Assembly: GCA_949128115.1 (NCBI GenBank) | Contig: OX421962.1 | Coordinates: 120,240,891-120,304,890 of the forward strand | DNA: 64,000 nt | Origin: Anaspis maculata | Lineage: Eukaryota > Arthropoda > Insecta > Coleoptera > Scraptiidae | Direction of reading: 5' to 3' | Shown here: piece after piece, positions 57,294 through 64,000 of the stretch | How the letters are laid out: the number at the start of each line of letters is the position of its first letter | How positions within the stretch are numbered: the stretch's first letter is position 1 | Translations under genes and position numbers: made by a program | The notes under the pieces: generated by a model | What the model was told of the DNA's origin: nothing | What the model saw: the letters and a program-made list of their open reading frames with translations, nothing else | Databases searched by the model: none

Positions 57294-57667
57294 TATAATG
57301 TTTTATTTTGAGAAATCTCTTGTTTATCTGACCACCCTTCATGTATAGACATATAATTAAGCTGGAAGTTCCTACTCGATTCAAATGCCTCGTATGCCGG
57401 ACTCAACATAAACGCCTTTCCGAAGAGTTAAAGCTAGAAATAGATGCACGCTACCCCAACCTAGACTAAACCCGTAAGATGCACCCAGATGGTCAGATCA
57501 GTCTCTCCATATAAAACAACTGAGAACAGTGGTGGCAGCACGTTACTACCCTTAGACATGAGCAACCCCTATTCTGAACGACCATATAGGGTCATCGACC
57601 TACTATAGCTCCCCCAAACCGTACATAAGGTACAGGAACTCGTAATACTTATTATCACACATACATA
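57294..57667. other. Unassigned segment
   Basis: Contains CTCCCCCAAACCGTACATAA and CATGTATAGACATATAATTA. No gene or repeat end is clear. Confidence 0.35.
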
Positions 57668-57835
57668 TAGACAATACAAATAGAAAAGACCATATGTCGT
57701 CACGAATTTTTACGGTTGCGTAGGAACCAGGTGAGTCCATCATTCAAAAAAAGGTTGGCTGATTTTTGATGCCCCAATATCCGTGACGACGGTGGTGATA
57801 ACATATTATGGTCTTCTCTATTTGTATTGTCTATA
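57668..57835. mobile_element. 168-bp MITE, TATAGACAATAC ends, copy 2
   Basis: Near-identical to 49978-50143 in the same orientation; differences include CATATTATGG versus CATATGG near the right end. The stretch from 57836 to 58039 is remaining hAT-element DNA. Confidence 0.88.
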
Positions 57836-58219
57836 CCTACTCTATTGTGTTTACATTGTTTAGTTTATTTGAACACCAACCACCCCCAGTTCTGCAGTTG
57901 GTGGTATTTAATATTAATCAATACTTTGGAAATGTCTTGAACATATTTCAATTGCGTCGATCGTAGACCGCAATTTCATATTCAAATTAACCCCCTGACT
58001 CAAATTAACACCTGGTACTCGTACTCGTGCACAACCCTGCACATCACATCACATATCACATCACATGTACCTACTGTGGTCTTTGGAGCACGCGAAGGCC
58101 AACGCCAAACCAAATTAATGACAGACAAAAACTAGTATTACAGCGTCCCTGGCTCGACGGTGGCGCCACTATAACCCAAGCGGGATATTTCCCCCGAAAT
58201 GACCACATAAAGCCCTATA

Positions 58220-58804
58220 CAGGGTGTTTCAGTGACCTTGCATAATATTTTGGGAGTTGATTCCTCTTGAAAAAAATAAGAAAAAAATAAGTCAGAGAGT
58301 AGGAGTAAAATTTTTTCCTCAAGTGCTCCCCGAAGGAGTTACAGCTCCTCAAAGGTACAAAATGCAACAAAGTTCTCAATTTTTTGCTCAAAAACTGTCA
58401 AAGGTAAGAGCTTCAAATTCATTTTTTTCAATAGATTTGTTCAATCCAAAACTTTTATCCTTCCTGCATTTTTTCCGTAGGATGCATCATTCTCAAGTAA
58501 AAGTGAAAAAACACGGACGTCGGACGTGTCATGAATAACTTTCAACATAATCCCAGTCCCCTCTATTTTCGCCGCCACTAGTTCGATTTTTTTGGAACTT
58601 AGCATGTACATTTGCACTGTTGAGAAACTTCTCTATACCAAATTTGAAGCTCCTACTTTTGACGGTTTTCCAGCAAATGATTAAAAACTTTGTTTAACTT
58701 CGTATCTTTGAGGGACTGTACTTTATGTTACTCTTACTTTTTGACTTATTTTCTTGAGAAGAATCACCTCCCGAAGTATTATGCAAGGTCACTAAAACAC
58801 CCTG
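58220..58804. mobile_element. CAGGG/TATA palindromic element 6 (585 bp)
   Basis: Ends CAGGGTGTTTCAGTGACCTTG and the complement of CAGGGTGTTTTAGTGACCTTG; TATA on the left, TATG on the right. Arms of about 270 bp. The shortest complete member here. The frame 58257-58538 is in the left arm and not credible as a gene. Confidence 0.88.
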
Positions 58805-59369
58805 TATGAAGAAATAATAATACTGCAATGTCCACCATAGAATCCCATAGGTCATACTGGCTCCTCTGTCATTCAGTTTTTTATAGGTAGTATACCGGTA
58901 CAAAATTTATCTAACGTACAGGGATGAATGGGCAATATAGAATTACTTTGAAATAACCTATAGGGACCGATACATACCTTTCCTTGTGCCTATACATCCC
59001 GGTAAACCCCACAGATACACCACAGATACCGACAGAGGACCCTAGCAGTTTGATTGGGTGTTAAATGACACATTTCCAACAGGGTAGGGATAATATTACC
59101 TCAAGGTCTTCAAACAGTTTGGGTTTGAAGAGACTTTGAAGTAAGATAATCCCTGTTTAGGTAATACGGACCAAATCCCGATTTTGATTTCTAGTGGGAA
59201 TTTAGCTGCGGCAGGTTGGTAAGTGCAGTTTGCCCGCCAGCGCGCCAATGGTAACGAATCGACAGAACCGGCTGCTTGAGTTTGAGGTTGTGTGATGTGT
59301 GCTGCAAGCAGCTAGCTGGTGTGCTGTGTTTGTTTTTATTTGTTTTAATAACACTTTAATCTAACACTT
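58805..59369. other. Unassigned DNA
   Basis: CCTATAGGGACC-like words near 58960, and AAGAGACTTTGAAGTAAGAT near 59130, which echo neighbouring families. No gene. Confidence 0.35.
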
Positions 59370-60275
59370 CCCAACTTCAAAAGCCAAACAAGACCGATTT
59401 AGTTTGAGGTTCGCACTCATAGTAATTTCGACCTCTTTTCGACCAGTCGATGGCCCCTAATAAGACTAGCGTAACTCGTGAGACACGGTTAGAACTCGCG
59501 TATCTCTGCGTTTACCAAATGAACTAGCGTATCTCTGCGTTCACCAAATGAACTAGCGTATAGCCTGTGTAAATCTGATGGGAGGGACGCTAGTTCATTT
59601 GGTAAACGCAGAGATACGCTAGTTCATTTGGTAAGCGCAGAGATACACTAGTTCTAACCGTGTCTCACGAGTTACGCTAGTCTTATTAGGGGCCATCGCA
59701 GTGTGCCTTATAGCCCTAATAGGTAAATTTTCATGGTAATCTGGACTTCAAAGTCCACTGTTATGAATTAAGAGGCCCAGATTTTACCTGAAATAATCAC
59801 TGTTGATCAATAAGCCCTATAAGTCATTGTATACCTAAGGCTAAAATAACCTAGTTTTGACCATCAGAATAGGCTATTAATTACCTGACTTGAAAGTTGA
59901 AATTAGGATAGTAACAAAGTGAAACCGACTACTTTTGGTTTCCTTATTAACCCCTTCAGGAAATACTTACTTTGAAGGCAAAGTTTAGGTAAATAATCAC
60001 TAATTTGTGTCTTGAAGTTAGTGTGACCTTATGATCCATGGAATATGAAGGCATTATTCAGAGAAAACATTGGTTATCTTGAACCTTCAAAAAGGTTTAT
60101 TAGGCCAAGAATATATTAGCGTAAATTTCAAAGGAGGGACGGAGCTCTGTTTCACCTAAATCACGACTTTGAGAATATTTTGTCAGACAAGGAATATTTC
60201 ATGTCCAATTGATGTGATTTTCGCCCTGTTCAAGACAACTTGACTTTAAATTGGTTATTCAACGTGCTGCTTGGG
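59370..60275. mobile_element. CCCAAGCAGCA-ended element, copy 2
   Basis: Aligns to 38000-38672 through TTCAAAAGCCAAACAAGAC and GTAATTTCGACCTCTTTTCGA; the right end is the complement of ATCCCAAGCAGCACGTTG. A 251-bp foldback is inserted at 59448. The left end is not defined. Confidence 0.6.
59448..59698. mobile_element. CGAT..CCTAATAAGAC foldback, copy 2
   Basis: 251 bp with perfect inverted ends CGATGGCCCCTAATAAGAC and complement, and a perfect 4-bp target duplication CAGT (59444-59447 and 59699-59702). Each arm contains repeats of ACTAGCGTATCTCTGCGTT and CCAAATGAACTAGCGTA; the centre is TAGCCTGTGTAAATCTGATG. The inner words differ from copy 1, while the outer 20 bp are nearly the same. Confidence 0.93.
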
Positions 60276-61589
60276 ATGTAGTGCAGTAAAGATAGTCAAA
60301 AGAGACCCCAAACCTTGAGAAAATTATTTCATGAAATTTTATAGCGGATATCGAATATCGATTCAGAATTTTATTCTCTACCACGTACTCAAAATCTTCG
60401 AAAATCCCAGTTGAGCATTCTTCTTGCGGCGCTGTCAAAGTATATCATGTTTGCTGCAACTAGTCCAAAAATGGTATTCTTGTTTTTGTCACACTAGAGC
60501 TACATTGTTGGCTTAGAACTGTCGGTATATACTGCAGGGCATGACCAGACCTTCGTTTGAGCCTCTAACTCCTATTTGCCGAAAAAAAAATACGGAAGTC
60601 GCTTTGATCACCAATTAACAGTGTTGATTGAATATAATCCAATGGTTAGTAACCAAGTTTATCACAATCTGTTTGATTTGTGATAGAGACATGAAATTTG
60701 GTATGAGTATGGTCCTCATGGTCTTCTTTCCAAATATAAACATGACGCCTCGCCATATTTTGGTTAGGGGGGCCTAAGGACCCCTTTAAAAATTATAAGT
60801 CTCAGGAACTCTCACAAACCACCGGTAAATATCGTCACACATTTTAAAAAGTAATCATTTGACTCTACACCAAACCTTGACAAGAGACACAACAGTTGTC
60901 GCCATGTACCCATTGTTCTTCGTGTTAAGAAAAATTTTCTTCGGAGTCAAAAAAAAAGCACAATTTTTAATGATTTTTTATTCTAAGAAACGGTGAGTTG
61001 ATCTGCTGTGTATCATTATTCACTTATTTGTATTTGCCGAAGCTATTCATAAAGTTTGTTTTTTGATATTGTCATTCTAGGGATGACAGCTCCCGAAGAA
61101 ATGAGCCAATTCAAGTGTGAAGTTCAACAGCGTTTTTTAATTGTTCCCAATTAATACGATCGACAATTTATAAATGGATGGATAGCTGGAACTGTTCTGT
61201 AACCTAATTTCATATGACTACACGCGGAACCAAGCGCAAAAGCATAGGAAAAATTTTTTTTCGCGTCGCTCACCATCATAAAATTTGTGCCCCTAGGGTG
61301 TGTTGGAAATATTTCTATACCGTGTATTCACTCGAACTGAGCGCTTTGAAGTATTCCACGCCTCAATCCTCATTCTTCGTTCCTTCTACTTGACAACAGC
61401 AGATCGTATTGACATTTGTCTATACTCTTCTAGTGGACGTGGTAGGGAAAAACAAGTTGCAAATGATGATAAAGGAAAACCACTTTGCAGGATCGTAACT
61501 AAGACTTAAATAAACGATTTGACCCGCAGTGCTTTCATTTTCGTCCCTTAGGATTTGAATAGCGCCCCTTTTTCAAAATGGTGGATATT
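60276..61589. other. Unassigned DNA, no gene seen
   Basis: AT-rich, with a 69-codon frame at 61300-61509 that I do not recognise. Phrases near 60690 (ATGAAATTTGGTATGAGTATG) and 61540 (GTGCTTTCATTTTCGTCCCTTAGG) suggest further old repeats. Confidence 0.35.
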
Positions 61590-61765
61590 ATCTAGGGGCA
61601 GAAGATGTCGAATAGCCTGGTGATGTCCAGCTTTGTTGAAATATATGGAGCTATGTCTCGATCGGTTTCTGGGACATCAAATACTATTCAAAAAAATGGT
61701 GGAACATTGACATCTGTCGCAGGCAAATTTGGTGGAGGCGCCAAAATGAATTTAGTACGGTCATA

Positions 61766-63236
61766 ACGTATGGTCCGAAAGTTTCGGGAAATTGTTCAAA
61801 GCTGATAACTTTTTCTGAATAGTCTCTATTTTTTATTTTGATGTTGCAAAAATTAGCATCATACCGTCCGTTTTCTTTTCTAGGCCCCAGCTTGTAGCGC
61901 CTTTATTATGGATTTCACACCCAACATACCATATATATTTGAAATCAGAAGAACAAAATCTTTAGATTGATGGTATGTTAAATTATTTTTGATAGATGTC
62001 ATTTTTTTGAAATTGACAGAATAGTACTTCTGACACACCATTTTGAAGCCCATGAAATTTTCAGGAGAACTGTGTTTCCATTTCTAGAATAGGATGTCTT
62101 TAACAGCTTCTGGAGGTCTTTGAATAGGAAAAATTGTTAAAATTCAGAAATACCTACTCAATAATTATTAGGTATTTTTAATATCAACTGATGATGATAT
62201 TCTGATTTTGAATCGTCCAAACTAGCGGGAAATTCTATGAACACCTTATCTTTCAGATAGGCTCATAAAAAAAATCGAGGGGTCATATCTGTCCACCTCG
62301 GATACCATCGCGTTGAGCTGGCAGTTCCAATTCACCGGTCGTCGAATCTCTCAGTCCAGGAACAAGGAGACGGTCTGTTCGAGTAACTTCTTCAGGACAT
62401 TTTTCGTTTCAATGTGATTATTTATTGGGTATTATGAATAGTTAATTTTAAAAAATACCTGTTTTACCTACTTACGTACTTATTGAGTATTTCTGAATTT
62501 CAACAATTTTTCCTATATGAAGACCTCTAGAAGCTGTGAAAGACATCTCATTTTAAAAATGAAAAGACAGTTTCCCTAAGAATGTTATGGGCTTTAAAAT
62601 GATATACCACAAGTACTATTCTGTCAATTGTTCAAAAATGACATCTGTCAAAAATATTTTGACATACCATAAATCGAAAGATTTTGTTCTTCTGATTCCA
62701 AAAATATATAATATGTATGAAGAGGCTACGCGCTGGGGCCTGGAAAAAAAAACGGACGGTATATAACAATAGCAAATTCATATTCGACATATTGATACTG
62801 GACCATTATCTTCGATGGAGCTCAATTTTCTTCTGCCATGTTCCATAATTTTTTGTATCAATTTCTCCAATGCGAAATTCTCTAATGTTATTGAAAAATG
62901 CGACGCCGTAATTGGTCTTCATGTGCAGCTTCCTATCCCTTGTCGTATACAATCCTGCTCAATACTTACCAAAAATCTTATATTGGTCGAGCTTGCGGTA
63001 CATTGGGAGGCAGGAGCTCAGAGAAATTAATCCTGCTGTTGTCCAGAGAATGATCGAACCTGGCAGAAGAAAATTGAGAGCCATCAAAAATGATGGCCCA
63101 TCTTCAATATGTTAAATATGAATTTGGTATTGTTAAAGATGATGCTAGCTTTTGCGATATCAAGTTACAAAATTAAAACTATCCAAAAAAAGTTATTAGC
63201 TTTCAAAAAAATTCCCAAAACTTTCGGACCATACGT
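61766..63236. mobile_element. Tc1/mariner-type short element A, copy 2
   Basis: Same ends as 9553-10124 (ACGTATGGTCCGAAAGTTT), TA on both sides (61764-61765, 63237-63238). Without its own 896-bp insert and one TA it is 573 bp, against 572 for copy 1. The mariner-like fragments recur (VVQRMIEPGRRKLRAIKND on the plus strand near 63030-63090). The site is inside foldback C; the intact C copy has GTAATAAAAAACTGG at the matching place (39323). Confidence 0.9.
61864..62759. mobile_element. CCGTCCG-ended palindrome (element B) with TA duplication
   Basis: 896 bp, ends CCGTCCGTTTTCTTTTC and the complement of CCGTCCGTTTTTTTTTC, flanked by TA (61862-61863, 62760-62761). The undisturbed copy of element A has a single ATCATATATAAC at the matching point (near 9648), so the insertion and its TA duplication are exact. 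Arms of about 330 bp. No coding capacity. Confidence 0.93.
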
Positions 63237-64000
63237 TAAGCAAATCGCTGTAACATTTTTATTTTTCAACCGATTTCAACATAACAAATCTTATTTTGTG
63301 GAGAAGTTAATTGTTGTTGTTATCTTGTACCTCCCATTAGAAAAAGATATTGAGGAATGTTGGAAAAAAAATTGAAAAAAAAAAAAGATTTTTTTTTTAT
63401 TTTTATAAAAATTGCCTCATCTGTAGATTTTGGTGCGCCTTTTCTAAATTTGCACTTTTCCGATTTATATCTTCGCAGTGCGCACCGCCATCTTGAAAAA
63501 ATGATATTTGAAAAGAAGTTTTTGACAATATCTAAATTCAAGTCCATGCAAGATTTGAATGTTTATATACGTATGAAAGTACATTCGATTCTCCACGATT
63601 TGACATCTGAACCATTTCTGTGCGATTCGGGGTTCTTGAGCTAGAGCTTCCGGAAGTATCAATTTTCGGTGTTAAATAGTGACCGCGTCTACCGGATTTC
63701 ACCACTGGATCACCAACATGTCTTAATCAAGTTACCCATCAATAACGCGTCGTCATTTATCACAAATCATGAACATTGGTGGACCTGACACAGCTCCAAG
63801 AGGTGATTTTCAATTCTTTTGGAACCGAAAATTGATATTTCCAAAAGGTCTAGCTCAAGAATCGCGGGTCGCACAGAGCTGGTTCAGATGTCGAACTGTG
63901 AAAGATTGAATGTGCTTTCATACGTATATAAACATTCCAATGTCACAAGGGCCAAAATTCAGATATTGTCAAAAACTTGTTTTCAGACATCATTTTTTTG

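Larger units (their letters stand above)
41281..58039. mobile_element. 16.76-kb hAT-type element filled with insertions
   Basis: Left terminus CAGGGTTGTGCACGAATAC at 41281; right terminus is the complement of CAGGGTTGTGCACGAGTAC, ending at 58039. Directly outside each lies CACATCAC (41273-41280 and 58040-58047), a perfect 8-bp target duplication of hAT length. After the left end come repeated GAGTACGAATAC words to about 41530, and GGTACTCGTACTCGTGC precedes the right end, so both subterminal regions share their word. No transposase of its own was found. Most of the length is younger elements: 41762-49101, 49273-49973, 49978-50143, 50739-52584, 53609-57293 and 57668-57835. The right flank is a CACAT-rich simple repeat, which slightly weakens the duplication argument. 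Confidence 0.8.
61590..64000. repeat. Foldback element C, copy 2, runs off the window
   Basis: 61620-61750 matches 39190-39310 (GGTGGAGGCGCCAAAATGA here), and 63410-63680 matches 39530-39800. The inverse arm begins near 63830 and continues past the window end (GTCAAAAACTTGTTTTCAGACA at 63967). A TA-flanked element interrupts it at 61766. Confidence 0.75.

Noticed and set aside
61300..61509. 69-codon frame MLEIFLYRVFTRTERFE
   Set aside because: No domain, no splice or promoter context; unassigned DNA.
1..64000. tRNA, rRNA and other structured RNA genes
   Set aside because: Scanned by eye for cloverleaf-like A and B boxes and rRNA blocks; only the tRNA-complementary primer site was found. A tRNAscan run would be needed to exclude degraded copies.

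Overview
This window looks like a repeat-dense stretch of an arthropod, probably insect, nuclear genome. The pointers are a full-length BEL/Pao retrotransposon of the arthropod type, three LINE-type retrotransposons, a Penelope-like element, a transposase-like gene family common in insects, and many TAGGTAGGTACCTAC-like simple words often seen in hemipterans. The order is a guess. No tRNA, rRNA, operon or prokaryotic signal was seen. At most one short host exon (34855-35011) is supported; nearly everything else that can be classified is transposable-element DNA, much of it nested.

Layout. 722-8219: an almost pristine BEL/Pao element with two near-identical LTRs, a 5-bp target duplication CAGAC and one uninterrupted gag-pol frame. 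8471-11464 (minus): a broken transposase-like gene, split by a 572-bp TA-flanked element that can be excised in silico to restore the frame. 12971-13201: a 21-bp minisatellite. 13341-20652 (minus): a decayed RNase H-bearing LINE, into which a 5'-truncated Jockey/CR1-like LINE (13833-16088, plus) was inserted; that LINE carries a 1044-bp palindromic element. 20853-26092: two further long inverted-repeat elements, one with a hAT-type MITE, the other with an element carrying a Tc1/IS630-like transposase fragment between arrays of a CAAATTG motif. 28879-38672: foldback elements with self-similar interiors, and the putative host exon. 39165-41035: a 1.9-kb foldback.

41281-58039 is bounded by a hAT-like inverted terminus and a perfect 8-bp duplication (CACATCAC), so a 16.76-kb segment appears to be one hAT-type element swollen by later insertions. 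Inside it lie a GTGTGCC-ended element, a Penelope-like retroelement with RT and GIY-YIG endonuclease (41964-48298), a LINE (42722-46588), several MITEs, a foldback built of CCAACGTTGG/CCGACGTCGG words (50739-52584), and a 3.7-kb palindrome (53609-57293). 58220-64000 holds more of the same families, ending in a triple nest (61766-63236 and 61864-62759 in a foldback that runs off the window).

The genes do not form a host pathway. The main biology is layering: duplicated target sites, empty sites preserved in the opposite arm of a palindrome, and second copies of a family allow a relative order of insertion to be read. The least explained observation is a set of foldback elements with similar ends (CCCAAG/C-NARCA, or CAGGG next to TATA) whose interiors are made of different iterated short words.
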